From contig JBOICV010000060.1 of the NCBI GenBank assembly GCA_050740255.1, forward strand, positions 1-35,023: a DNA stretch of 35,023 nt, read 5' to 3'. A program made the translations under genes and the position numbers. Positions 1-8,139 of this stretch are shown here, in pieces. Each line of letters starts with the position of its first letter. Position 1 is the first letter of the stretch. The notes beneath the pieces are model-generated. The model did no database searches. It worked only from the letters and a program-made list of their open reading frames with translations, and was not told the DNA's origin. The stretch comes from JBOICV01 sp050740255. Lineage in GTDB: Bacteria; Pseudomonadota; Gammaproteobacteria; Nevskiales; JBOICV01.

Positions 1-52
1 CCGCGAGGCCTGCCCGAAGCGGCGCCCGCTGAATACGGGGCAAAGGTCATGA
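1..52 (+). CDS. 3' end of an unidentified upstream gene (partial)
   Basis: The first bases contain an open frame (codons starting at position 2) that runs without a stop to a TGA at 50-52. The TGA overlaps the ATG of the kinase gene at 49 as ATGA. The same 4-base overlap recurs at the next two gene junctions, so this is probably the tail of another gene of the signalling operon. Only about 16 residues are visible and I do not recognise them. An alternative is that the region is simply untranslated leader. Confidence 0.35.
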   Translation, partial: REACPKRRPLNTGQRS

Positions 53-3000
53 ACACAGTCCAGGCACGAATCGAGGCGGCCGAGCGCCGCGCCGAGGAAG
101 CAGAGCGGCGCGCCCGGCTTGCCGAGGAGACCCTGCGCGAGCTGACTGAAACCCTGCCCGGCATGGTCTGGCAGACGGAACAGGATCCACGGTTGAGTGC
201 CGACCAGCCTTTTCGGTTCCTGTTCGTCAATAACCGCGCGGCCGAGCTGTGGGGAGTGCCACGCGACCAGCTCGAAGCCCATCCGGATCACATCAGTCGC
301 ATGATCGGTCCCGCCGAAATGGAACGACTCGCGAAGGAGTTCGAAGACAGCGATGAGCAGCACTGGCCGAAATCGATGGACTTCCAGATCACCCGCGAGG
401 ATGGTCAGGTTCGCTCATTGCGCATGGTCGCAACGCGCCGCGTGGTCGGCGAGAAACTGCGCCTCAGCGGATTCTCTTTCGACGTCACGGCCGAGAAGGA
501 AGCCCAGCGGAAGCTCGCGGAGTCCGAGCAGCTGCTGCGCGAGTTGACCGACAACCTGCCGGGACTGGTCTGGCAGGCCGAAACGACTGTTCCGGCAACG
601 AATTCGCGCTACACCTTCCTGAATAACCAGGTCATGCAGCTCTACGGGCTCACCCGGGAGCAACTGCTGGAGGGTGGCAACGCCGTATTCCAGGACGTCA
701 TCCTGCCGGAGGACTGGACACGCCTGAATGGAGCGACGCTGCTCGCCGAGCACACCGACCAGCCCACGACGATGGATTACCGGTTCCGGCGCGCGGATGG
801 ACAGCTACGCTGGGGACGCGCGCACTACGGCATCACGCGGCGGACGGAAACGGGCTTCGTCACGTCCGGTTTCGCCTTCGACGTCACGGCCGAGCATGAC
901 GCGCAGGAGAAGCTTGCCGAGTCCGAACGGCTGCTGCGCGATCTAACCGAAAGCCTGCCAGGCCTCGTGTACCAGGCCGAGGTGAAAGCGGAGGGTGGAG
1001 CCGTTGGATTCACGTTCGTGAACAGTCAGGTCATGGAGCTTTACGGCGTCTCGCGGGAAAAAGTGATGGACGACCCGCAAATCCTGAACCGAATGATCGA
1101 ACCCGTGAGCAATGACCTGATGAACCGCTCGTTCGTGGACGCGGCAGAGGGACGTCGTCCTGACGCGATGGACTACCGCTTCAAACGCGCCGACGGGCAG
1201 TGGCGCTGGGGGCGCTCGCATTTTGGTATGGGACGCAAGACCGCGACGGGCCACATCATGTCGGGATTCGCCTTCGACGTCACCGCCGAGCACGAGGCGC
1301 AGGACAAGCTCGCGGAAACCAAGAAACTCCTGAGCGATCTCACCGAGGCGCTGCCCGGGATGGTCTGGCGCATGGACATCGGTTCCGATGGAAACCCCAA
1401 GTGGACTTATCTCAGCAGCAAAACGGTGGAACTGCTTGGACTCACGCGCGAAGACCTCGAGCAAGACCCGACGGAAGCTCTGCAACGCATGATGGAGCCC
1501 AGCGACTACACGCGCATGCAGCAGTCGTACTTCGAATCGATCGCGCAAGGCCGGTCGATGCTGATGGACTACCGATACCAGCGGCCCGATGGAACGCATT
1601 GGTACCGGATGCACGCCACGATTCGCCAGGGACCGGGGGCTGGTGCAATCGTATGCGGCTTCACGAGTGACGTCACGGCCGAACATGATACCCAGCAAAA
1701 GCTCGCAGAATCCGAGCGACTGCTGCGCGAGCTTACCGACAACCTCCCCGGCCTCGTGTCGCGTATGGACATCGAGTGGGGCAAGCCCAGCCGCTACAGC
1801 TATATCAGCGGAAAGGTGTACGAGCTTTATGGAGTGACGCCGGAGGAGTGTCTGGCCGAAGGTGCGGACGCGCTCACCAAACTCATGGACCCGCGGGACG
1901 TAGCCTTCATGCAGAAAGCGTTCCTGGAGGCCCTCAAGACCCAGAAGCCCATGAATCACGATTTTCTCCTCAAGCGACCTGATGGGGGAACGCGCTGGAT
2001 CAACTCCCAGGGGACAGTCCGGAAAACCGACAAGGGCGCAACCCTCTACAACGTGGCGCTGGACGTCACGGCGGAGCACGAGATGCAGGCCCAGCTCACG
2101 GAGGCGAAACAGGCGGCCGAAGCGGCCAACAAGGCCAAGGGTGAGTTCCTGGCCAACATGAGCCATGAGATCCGCACGCCAATGAACGCGATCATTGGCC
2201 TGTCGCAGCTGGGCCTCAAGGCCAAGACACCGGAGAAGCTGCAGGACTACCTCAACAAGATCGGCAGCGCCGCGCAGTCGCTGCTCGGCATCATCAACGA
2301 CATCCTCGACTTCTCGAAAATCGAGGCCGGCATGCTGACGCTGGAGCACACTTCGTTCGATTTGCAGCAGGTGCTGGACCAGCTCTACAGCCTGCTCGGG
2401 GTGCGCGCGGCGGAGAAGGGCTTGAAGTTGCATGTCTTGGCCGACATGGGCACACCCCGTGCATTAGTCGGTGATCCGTTGCGGCTCAACCAGGTGCTGC
2501 TCAATCTGGTCGGCAACGCGATCAAGTTCACCGAGAACGGCAAGGTGCAGCTGCGCGTGCGACGTGAGAAGGTGCCGGGTCCGGGCGTAAAGCTGCGCTT
2601 CGAAGTTGAAGACACGGGTATTGGATTGAAACCCGAGCAACTGGAGAAATTATTCAGTCCCTTCACCCAGGCCGACAGCTCCACGACACGCCGCTACGGA
2701 GGCACCGGTCTTGGGCTGTCGATCAGCCGCAAGCTGGTCGAGCTGATGGGCGGCAGCATCGGCGCGGAGTCCACGCCCGGGAAGGGCAGCGTGTTCCACT
2801 TCAGCATCGAATTTGGTGCCGCCGATACGGCAATCCCGTCAGCCTCGGCAAGCGCAGAGGAGATGGCGGGCAAGATTCCTGCCGGACTCCTTGTGTTGGT
2901 CGTGGAGGACAACGAGTTCAACCAGGTCGTTGCCCAAGACCTTCTCGCCTCGTTTGACGCCAAGGTGACTCTTGCCGCCAATGGCAAAGAAGGCCTGGCG

Positions 3001-3669
3001 CTCGCACGCAAACGGGATTTTGATCTCGTGCTGATGGATGTGCAGATGCCGGAGATGGACGGTCTCGACGCGACTCGTGCGATCCGCGGACTCAAGTCGA
3101 AGCGGGCCCGAATACCGATCGTCGCCATGACCGCGAACGCGATGGCCGCCGACCGCGAGCAATGCCTTGCCGCGGGCATGGACGACTACCTGCCCAAACC
3201 CATCGACCGCAAGCAGTTGCTGGCGGCGCTGGCCCGGTGGGCCGGCCGTAAATCCAAGCGAGTGGGGAAAGCACCAAAAGCCGCGGTTCGCGGGGTACCG
3301 GCAGGGCCGCCGCAAAAGGGCGGTTTCGATTTCGAGGGTGCCGAGCAGCGCCTTGGCAGCCGGGCGCTATTGCTAAAACTCGCACAGCAGTTCGTGGCGA
3401 AGGCGCAGGAGCCAATCATCGAGATCCAGCGCAGGCTGGCGGCGGGCGACCGTGCGGGGGCCGTCATTGCAGCCCACTCCCTGAAGAGCCAGGCCGGCAC
3501 ACTCGGTGCCGAGGAACTGCGTCAGGCCGCCGCGAAGCTGGAGAAAGAGCTGAAGTCCAGTGAATCGGAGTTGTCGCTGGAGAGCATTTCGCAGCTCCAG
3601 ATCGAGGCATTGGCGAAACTTGCGGCGCTGACAGAGAACGCCACCCAGCCTTTCTCCAAAGGGCCGTGA
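49..3669 (+). CDS. Hybrid sensor histidine kinase with five PAS domains, REC and Hpt
   Basis: A 1206-residue probably cytoplasmic phosphorelay kinase; no membrane segment is evident. The N-terminus is a short coiled coil rich in Ala, Glu and Arg. Five tandem PAS/PAC units follow, each opening with an LPG motif (near residues 36, 170, 303, 435 and 566) and closing with a DVTAE linker. The phosphoacceptor is His706 in the SHEIRTP motif of HisKA. The ATPase domain shows DTGIGL and GTGLGLSIS boxes. A receiver domain follows with phosphoacceptor Asp997 (LMDVQMPEMDG), then a C-terminal Hpt domain with His1143 (AAHSLKSQ). A complete His-Asp-His relay is therefore present in one chain. Its likely partners are the two response regulators encoded immediately downstream. 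A purine-rich stretch (GGGGCAAAGG) precedes the ATG. The input signal cannot be read from the sequence. Confidence 0.95.
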   Translation: MNTVQARIEAAERRAEEAERRARLAEETLRELTETLPGMVWQTEQDPRLSADQPFRFLFVNNRAAELWGVPRDQLEAHPDHISRMIGPAEMERLAKEFEDSDEQHWPKSMDFQITREDGQVRSLRMVATRRVVGEKLRLSGFSFDVTAEKEAQRKLAESEQLLRELTDNLPGLVWQAETTVPATNSRYTFLNNQVMQLYGLTREQLLEGGNAVFQDVILPEDWTRLNGATLLAEHTDQPTTMDYRFRRADGQLRWGRAHYGITRRTETGFVTSGFAFDVTAEHDAQEKLAESERLLRDLTESLPGLVYQAEVKAEGGAVGFTFVNSQVMELYGVSREKVMDDPQILNRMIEPVSNDLMNRSFVDAAEGRRPDAMDYRFKRADGQWRWGRSHFGMGRKTATGHIMSGFAFDVTAEHEAQDKLAETKKLLSDLTEALPGMVWRMDIGSDGNPKWTYLSSKTVELLGLTREDLEQDPTEALQRMMEPSDYTRMQQSYFESIAQGRSMLMDYRYQRPDGTHWYRMHATIRQGPGAGAIVCGFTSDVTAEHDTQQKLAESERLLRELTDNLPGLVSRMDIEWGKPSRYSYISGKVYELYGVTPEECLAEGADALTKLMDPRDVAFMQKAFLEALKTQKPMNHDFLLKRPDGGTRWINSQGTVRKTDKGATLYNVALDVTAEHEMQAQLTEAKQAAEAANKAKGEFLANMSHEIRTPMNAIIGLSQLGLKAKTPEKLQDYLNKIGSAAQSLLGIINDILDFSKIEAGMLTLEHTSFDLQQVLDQLYSLLGVRAAEKGLKLHVLADMGTPRALVGDPLRLNQVLLNLVGNAIKFTENGKVQLRVRREKVPGPGVKLRFEVEDTGIGLKPEQLEKLFSPFTQADSSTTRRYGGTGLGLSISRKLVELMGGSIGAESTPGKGSVFHFSIEFGAADTAIPSASASAEEMAGKIPAGLLVLVVEDNEFNQVVAQDLLASFDAKVTLAANGKEGLALARKRDFDLVLMDVQMPEMDGLDATRAIRGLKSKRARIPIVAMTANAMAADREQCLAAGMDDYLPKPIDRKQLLAALARWAGRKSKRVGKAPKAAVRGVPAGPPQKGGFDFEGAEQRLGSRALLLKLAQQFVAKAQEPIIEIQRRLAAGDRAGAVIAAHSLKSQAGTLGAEELRQAAAKLEKELKSSESELSLESISQLQIEALAKLAALTENATQPFSKGP

Positions 3670-4544
3670 CCGCACGCATTGCCGTTGTTGACGACGACCC
3701 GATTGTGCGGGAATCGGTCGCGAGCTATCTGCGCGGCCACCAGTTCCAAGTGGCGGAGTTCGACGGCGGCCCGGCGCTGCGGCAGGGTCTGAAAGTCACC
3801 TCACCTGACCTGATCGTGCTCGACCTGGTCATGCCCGAGGAGGATGGCTTGTCGGTGCTGCGCTGGCTGCGGGGATTCTCCGAGGTACCGGTGATCATGC
3901 TCACCGGCAACGATGAGACCACCGATCGCATCGTGGGTCTCGAAGTCGGGGCAGATGACTACGTCGGCAAGCCCTGCGACATGCGCGAGTTGCTGGCACG
4001 CATCCACAGTCACCTGAGGCGCGTCCCCACGTCCGACAAGGGTGCAACAGAAGAACGCCTGCTCGCCACGGTACTGTTCACTTATATCGCGCAATCCACC
4101 CAGCTCGCCGTGCAGCTGGGAGATGCCGGTTGGCGTGAGTTGCTGGGCAACCACCACGAGATCGTGCGTGCAGCGCTGAAGCACTTTCACGGCAGCGAAT
4201 TGGACACAGCCGGTGACGGGTTCTTCGCCGTCTTCGACGCGCCGGCCCGCGCCCTGCGCTGCGCACGGGTCATCCAGGCCGAGTTGCGGCAGAAACTGCA
4301 GATCGAGATCCGTGCTGGTCTGCACACTGGCGAATGCGAGCGCATGGGCGACAAGCTCAGCGGCCTCGCTGTGCACATCGGCGCGCGCATCATGTCCGCC
4401 GCGAAACCCGGGGAGGTGCTGGCTTCCTCTACTGTCAAGGACCTCGTGGCTGGTTCGGGCCTGAAATTCCGCGATGCCGGCACGCATACGCTGAAAGGCG
4501 TACCGGGCGAATGGCCACTGTTTGCGCTGGGAGAACAGGAATGA
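3666..4544 (+). CDS. Response regulator fused to a class III adenylate/guanylate cyclase domain, probably degenerate
   Basis: A 292-residue protein with an N-terminal receiver domain (phosphoacceptor Asp53 in VLDLVMPEEDG, acidic DDD near residues 9-11) and a C-terminal class III cyclase homology domain from about residue 130. GTG is the start and overlaps the kinase stop (GTGA), which implies translational coupling. Family hallmarks are visible: GDAGW, the second metal-ligand region DTAGDGFF with Asp184, GLHTGE, and the GTHTLKGVPG C-terminus. The first metal-binding Asp, normally in an FTDI motif, is Tyr140 (LFTYI). Class III cyclases need two metal-binding Asp residues, so I infer weak or no activity and possibly a role as a regulated binding module. 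Its REC domain is about 80% identical, by hand count, to that of the next gene. Confidence 0.9.
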   Translation: MTARIAVVDDDPIVRESVASYLRGHQFQVAEFDGGPALRQGLKVTSPDLIVLDLVMPEEDGLSVLRWLRGFSEVPVIMLTGNDETTDRIVGLEVGADDYVGKPCDMRELLARIHSHLRRVPTSDKGATEERLLATVLFTYIAQSTQLAVQLGDAGWRELLGNHHEIVRAALKHFHGSELDTAGDGFFAVFDAPARALRCARVIQAELRQKLQIEIRAGLHTGECERMGDKLSGLAVHIGARIMSAAKPGEVLASSTVKDLVAGSGLKFRDAGTHTLKGVPGEWPLFALGEQE

Positions 4545-5278
4545 CCACGCGCGTTGCCATCGTTGACGACGACCCCATCCTGCGCGAAGCGGTCGCAAGC
4601 TATTTGCGTGGTCATGGCTTCGATGTGCGCGAGTTCGACGGCGGCCGCACACTGCGTGAAGCACTGAAGGCGGCTGCGCCTGACCTCATCGTGCTGGACC
4701 TGCTGATGCCGGAGGAGGACGGCTTGTCAGTACTGCGCTGGCTACGCGGCTTTTCCACGCTGCCGGTGATCATGCTGACTGGCAACGACGAGGTGACCGA
4801 TCGCGTCGTGGGACTCGAGGTCGGCGCCGATGACTATGTGGGCAAGCCCTGCGACATGCGTGAGCTGCTGGCGCGGATTCGGACGGTGCTGCGGCGTCGT
4901 GATGGTGCGCAGTCAGCCGACGGGGATCAGCCCGCGGGCAAGGCGGACGGCAGCTGGTTCGGCCGCTGGTGGCTGGATCGCCAGCGTCATCGACTGGTCG
5001 ATTCTGCAGGCGAAGTCTGCGAAGTCACCGCCCAAGAGTATGCGCTGCTCGCGGTGTTCGCCGACCACCCGAAGGTGGTGCTGTCGCGCGAAAAACTGCT
5101 CGAGCTTTCAGGCACCGATCCCGCCGAGGTTTTCGATCGCGCCATTGATCTGCGCATCACGCGGCTGCGCAAGAAGATCGAACCCGTACCCGGTGACCCC
5201 ACAGTCATCAAGACCATCAGAGGTCACGGCGGTGGCTACGAGTACGTGCCTTCCCCGGCGCCAAACTATGGTCGCTGA
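4541..5278 (+). CDS. OmpR/PhoB-family response regulator
   Basis: A 245-residue DNA-binding response regulator. The receiver domain spans residues 1-120 (DDD cluster near 9-11, Asp53 phosphoacceptor in VLDLLMPEEDG, conserved GKP lysine motif). A winged-helix Trans_reg_C domain spans roughly residues 135-235, recognised by VTAQEYALL, LSREKLLEL and the terminal TIRGHGGGYEY wing. The start at 4541 was chosen because this ATG overlaps the preceding stop as ATGA and gives the canonical receiver N-terminus; longer frames upstream overlap the previous gene. It probably receives phosphate from the Hpt domain of the kinase two genes upstream and regulates transcription of unknown targets. The near-identical REC domains of this gene and its neighbour point to tandem duplication. 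Confidence 0.93.
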   Translation: MTTRVAIVDDDPILREAVASYLRGHGFDVREFDGGRTLREALKAAAPDLIVLDLLMPEEDGLSVLRWLRGFSTLPVIMLTGNDEVTDRVVGLEVGADDYVGKPCDMRELLARIRTVLRRRDGAQSADGDQPAGKADGSWFGRWWLDRQRHRLVDSAGEVCEVTAQEYALLAVFADHPKVVLSREKLLELSGTDPAEVFDRAIDLRITRLRKKIEPVPGDPTVIKTIRGHGGGYEYVPSPAPNYGR

Positions 5279-5289
5279 GCCAGAGTGCC

Positions 5290-5409
5290 ATGACCGAGCC
5301 GGAGGAACGCGAACAAGGCTCGGGACACGCCGAATGCGGTACACACGAACTTAAGGGCGTACCCGGGCGCTGGCAGACCTATGCTGTTGGCGAACGTGGA
5401 AACACGTAA
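5290..5409 (+). pseudogene. Remnant of a class III cyclase C-terminus
   Basis: A 39-codon open frame (ATG 5290, TAA 5407-5409) whose last two thirds match the extreme C-terminus of the cyclase domain encoded at 3666-4544. The remnant reads GTHELKGVPGRW where the intact gene reads GTHTLKGVPGEW, followed by a similar YAVGE/FALGE end. No cyclase catalytic core is present, and the sequence between the regulator stop and this motif is too short to hold one. I interpret it as the 3' end of a deleted second REC-cyclase or cyclase gene of the same operon. It could be translated as a small peptide, but no convincing ribosome-binding site is visible. Confidence 0.6.
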
Positions 5410-5686
5410 TCCACCTCGAATCAGTCGGACATTGAGAAGTTGGGGCTGGATGTCAGCGATGCAATTCCCAAGTCAATCGCATAAATTCCCTGATGACTGG
5501 GGCAGGGAATTCGGGCCTAAATGCAAGCTACTACTGTAGAATTTCCTGCATGCCGAGGCGGTGGGGCCGGCGAACGCTAAATTTTTCCTGCAAATTCGCT
5601 GTAAAGCAGGGAATTGCGGCAGAGACGGGTTCGCTCGAGACTGCATCCACCGCCATTGTTTCCGTGTAAAATTCGCCGCCTTCCAA
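5410..5686. other. Intergenic stretch with a hairpin, upstream of tRNA-Arg
   Basis: No gene is supported here. A perfect 9-bp inverted repeat (AATTCCCTG at 5484-5492, CAGGGAATT at 5503-5511, 10-base loop) could terminate the signalling operon, but it lacks a following T-run. The right arm CAGGGAATT recurs at 5607-5615. A TAAAAT hexamer at 5667-5672 is suitably placed as a -10 element for the tRNA, with no good -35 match. Confidence 0.35.
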
Positions 5687-5763
5687 GCGCCCGTAGCTCA
5701 GCTGGATAGAGTACCTGGCTACGAACCAGGTGGTCGGGAGTTCGAATCTCTCCGGGCGCGCCA
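5687..5763 (+). tRNA. tRNA-Arg(ACG)
   Basis: A full cloverleaf can be drawn by eye. The acceptor stem GCGCCCG pairs with CGGGCGC, followed by discriminator G and an encoded CCA. The anticodon stem CCTGG/CCAGG encloses loop CTACGAA, giving anticodon ACG. The T arm contains TTCGAAT. The ACG anticodon is normally deaminated to ICG in bacteria and reads CGU, CGC and CGA arginine codons. A strong hairpin follows the CCA directly. Confidence 0.97.
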
Positions 5764-5766
5764 ATC

Positions 5767-5811
5767 ACACAAAGCAAAATAACCCCGTTACGGGGCTATT
5801 TTGCTTTGTGT
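5767..5811. terminator. Bidirectional terminator between tRNA-Arg and gluQ
   Basis: A long inverted repeat: a 15-bp A/T-rich outer stem (ACACAAAGCAAAATA with its exact complement), then a single mismatch, then an inner CCCCG/CGGGG stem around a TTA loop. Because the outer stem carries A-runs on the left and T-runs on the right, it can act as an intrinsic terminator for the plus-strand tRNA and for the convergent minus-strand gluQ gene. Confidence 0.85.
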
Positions 5812-5834
5812 ACTATGCGGCCGGGATCCTCAAC

Positions 5835-6731
5835 TCACGGTGGAGGGAAAGTCTTCTGTCTGGGAATCAAGTCCGCCCGCCACTGCTGCCGGGCCCATCG
5901 CAGCAACTCGCGCGGCGGCGCTTCGCGTAGTTCAATCGCAGGTTGCTGCCCAAGAACGACCAGGGCGAGATAGAGCAGCGATGCTGGGTGGTCAGGGTCA
6001 ACCGCAGGTGCGCCCTCGCTCTTGCTGAGTTTCTTGCCGGTTGCATCCAGCACAATCGGGATGTGCAGATACTCGGGGGTCGGTAAACCAAGCTGGCGCT
6101 GCAGGAAAACCTGCCGTGGCGTCGAATGCAGCAGGTCGGCGCCGCGCACGACTTGAGTGACGTGCTGAAACGCATCGTCCACGACCACCGCGAGCTGGTA
6201 GGCGAAGCAGCCATCGCCGCGCAGCAAAACGAAATCGCCCACGTCCCGCGCCAGACTCTGGGTAACTGGGCCTTGCACGAGATCCGTTATGGTGATGGGT
6301 AGATCGTTGACCCGTAGCCGATAGCTGCGTGCGCTCCGACCCGGCGCCAGGCCATTGCGGCAGGTGCCCGGATACACCGGCCCTTCGACACCGTGCTTGG
6401 CCTCTGCTACTTCGCGCCGGGAACAGGCACAGGGGAAGACATGATTCTGCCGCTTTAACTGATCCAATGCGGCGCGATACGCTTCAGTGCGCTGGCTCTG
6501 GTAGAGCGGTGCGCCATCCCACTCAAGCCCCAGCACTTCCAGTGTGCGCAACATGGCATCCGCAGCACCGGGCATTGCGCGGTCGGGATCCGGATCTTCG
6601 ATGCGCAGCAACCACCGCGCGCCCGTGTGGCGCGCGTGCAGGAAGCTGGCGACGGCCGCCAGCAAAGTACCGAAATGCGGCAAGCCGGTCGGTGAGGGAG
6701 CGAAGCGGCCTGCGGGCAACGAAACTGCCAC
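5835..6731 (-). CDS. gluQ: Glutamyl-Q tRNA(Asp) synthetase
   Basis: A 298-residue GltX paralogue lacking the anticodon-binding half. It activates glutamate and transfers it to the queuosine base of tRNA-Asp. The class I signature is seen near the N-terminus (FAPSPTG then PHFG, in place of HIGH) and as KLSKS near residue 240. Cysteines in CACSRRE and in the YPGTC segment fit the zinc site of the family. Family members are about 290-310 residues, so it is full length. The start is GTG at 6731, just upstream of the catalytic core; a TAA lies 2 bases upstream. It stands alone, converging on tRNA-Arg. queA, which makes the queuosine precursor this enzyme acts on, is elsewhere in the window. Confidence 0.93.
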   Translation of the reverse strand: MAVSLPAGRFAPSPTGLPHFGTLLAAVASFLHARHTGARWLLRIEDPDPDRAMPGAADAMLRTLEVLGLEWDGAPLYQSQRTEAYRAALDQLKRQNHVFPCACSRREVAEAKHGVEGPVYPGTCRNGLAPGRSARSYRLRVNDLPITITDLVQGPVTQSLARDVGDFVLLRGDGCFAYQLAVVVDDAFQHVTQVVRGADLLHSTPRQVFLQRQLGLPTPEYLHIPIVLDATGKKLSKSEGAPAVDPDHPASLLYLALVVLGQQPAIELREAPPRELLRWARQQWRADLIPRQKTFPPP

Positions 6732-6974
6732 CGTTAGATCTCTGCCAGAAAGTCGGGAACCTGCCAGTTCACTCCCGCCAAAACCGGGTTTTTGGGGCGG
6801 GACTCCAGCACGATATAATCCACCCCGTTGCAGCTTCGGCGAGCGCTATGGATGGTTGGAAGGATGCTGCACTGCGTATGATTTCCATACTCATACGTAT
6901 GTAACAATGTTGTCATAAGTATAAGAATATAGTATGTAAGTTTAGCGGCGGGCTCCGATCACATCGGAGGAGGG
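6732..6974. promoter_or_regulatory. Divergent intergenic region between gluQ and the transglycosylase gene
   Basis: This must hold start signals for both flanking genes. A perfect TATAAT occurs on the plus strand at 6814-6819 with a weak -35 (TTGGGG at 6792-6797, 16-base spacer). A second plus-strand candidate is TTGTCA at 6910-6915 with a 17-base spacer to TATGTA. The segment around 6869-6941 is strikingly AT-rich and contains the palindrome CATACGTATG (6891-6900) and the inverted pair AGTATG/CATACT just before it, which could be an operator. An imperfect hairpin lies near 6775-6801. The minus-strand frame 6734-6916 ends 2 bases before gluQ and matches nothing I recognise. Confidence 0.4.
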
Positions 6975-6980
6975 CACTGG

Positions 6981-8078
6981 GTGCAACAGTTGGAGATGTT
7001 CGATCGTTTCGGTCGGGCGCGCGTGTCAGTGGCCAGCTACTCGGCTGCTGCACGGAGCGCCAGCGTAGCCGTGGCCGCTAAGACTGGCTCAAATCAGGCA
7101 CGATCCTCGGTCAGTCCCAGCGCAGCTGTGCTAGCCCGTGTCGTCGCGGTCGCCATGGTGGTTTACGCCTTGTCGGCGCTCGGTGGTTTCATGCGTGCCG
7201 GCGAAGCTGCGGCCATACCCTCGGCTTCAGTGAAACTGCCTGAGGCGTCCGCGCCCGCGACCATTGTTCTCTCGGGTCATTTGTTCACCCACGGCTGCGG
7301 CCCGGTTCAGGCCCAGTTCAATGGCCGGCCGATCCGCTTAGATGGTGAAGGCAATTTCGGCCTGCATCTGAAAATCCCCTCGCGCACCCTGCCAGCCAAG
7401 CTTGAATTTTCCGCGCCGGGTTGCAGCAACGCCGTTGCCGAACTTGATATCTCGCCCGGACTGACGCGTTACACCGTCTCCGCCAGCATTCTGCCCGAAG
7501 TGGCGCTGGCGCCCCGCGGGCAATATCGCGACGCCGGCCGCGCGATCAACAAAGTGCGGCGCATGCTCCCCAACGAAGTGCGCGAGTTGGCCAGCCTGAT
7601 CGAGCAATATTGTGCCGAAACCGGGCTCGACCCGGCCTTGGTATATGCGATTGTCCACACCGAATCCCACTTTGACCGCCATGCCCGCAGTCGCGATAAC
7701 GCGGTTGGCCTGATGCAGCTCGTTCCGACCAGTGGCGCGGCCGAGGCACTGACTTATCTGAAGGCCAGCGAACGCGTAATCACCGTGCGGCAGTTGCGCG
7801 ATCCGGAGACCAACATACGGCTCGGCACCGCCTATATGCAGATGCTGATGGACCGCTATTTCGAGAAAGTGAAGGACCCACAGGTGCGTCTGGGACTTGC
7901 GCTCGCCGCTTACAATTGGGGACCGCGCAACGTACAGCTTGCGATCAAGCGCGAGGGCCGCACCCCCAAAACCATGGCCGAGTTGAACAAGATGCTGTCG
8001 CGCCGTGCGCCGCGTGAAACCCGCCGATACGTGAAGCATGTGACCGAGCGGATGGCCTGGTACGCCGAAGTCGTCTAG
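6981..8078 (+). CDS. Membrane-anchored lytic transglycosylase (SLT domain)
   Basis: A 365-residue protein with a GTG start preceded by GGAGGAGGG at 6966-6974. It has a short cytoplasmic N-terminus, one hydrophobic segment near residues 49-70 that should anchor it in the inner membrane, and a linker and beta-rich region (about 90-180). A C-terminal SLT domain follows, with catalytic Glu228 in VHTESHF, GLMQL at 243-247 and AYNWGP at 310-315. The domain resembles the MltC branch of murein transglycosylases, which cleave the MurNAc-GlcNAc bond to form 1,6-anhydro ends. Unlike MltC it shows no lipobox, so a membrane anchor replaces the lipid. It may be transcribed alone; a repeat-filled gap follows. 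Confidence 0.88.
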   Translation: MQQLEMFDRFGRARVSVASYSAAARSASVAVAAKTGSNQARSSVSPSAAVLARVVAVAMVVYALSALGGFMRAGEAAAIPSASVKLPEASAPATIVLSGHLFTHGCGPVQAQFNGRPIRLDGEGNFGLHLKIPSRTLPAKLEFSAPGCSNAVAELDISPGLTRYTVSASILPEVALAPRGQYRDAGRAINKVRRMLPNEVRELASLIEQYCAETGLDPALVYAIVHTESHFDRHARSRDNAVGLMQLVPTSGAAEALTYLKASERVITVRQLRDPETNIRLGTAYMQMLMDRYFEKVKDPQVRLGLALAAYNWGPRNVQLAIKREGRTPKTMAELNKMLSRRAPRETRRYVKHVTERMAWYAEVV

Positions 8079-8139
8079 GAGCTTGCTGCAAAACTGCTTT
8101 GTGGCCGTTTCCCTTGCCGGTGGTCCTATCCAAAAAATT

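Noticed and set aside
943..2433. Long minus-strand open frame (496 codons) inside the kinase gene
   Set aside because: It is antisense to strongly conserved PAS and HisKA coding sequence. Its translation is low-complexity and His/Arg-rich, as GC-rich shadow frames usually are.
5531..5777. Frames on both strands over tRNA-Arg with APVAQLDRVPGYEPGG or MARPERFELPTTW peptides
   Set aside because: These are standard false translations of tRNA genes.
6734..6916. 60-codon minus-strand frame upstream of gluQ as a gene
   Set aside because: It has no recognisable family and crosses a hairpin and the AT-rich block. It is kept only as an observation in the intergenic entry.
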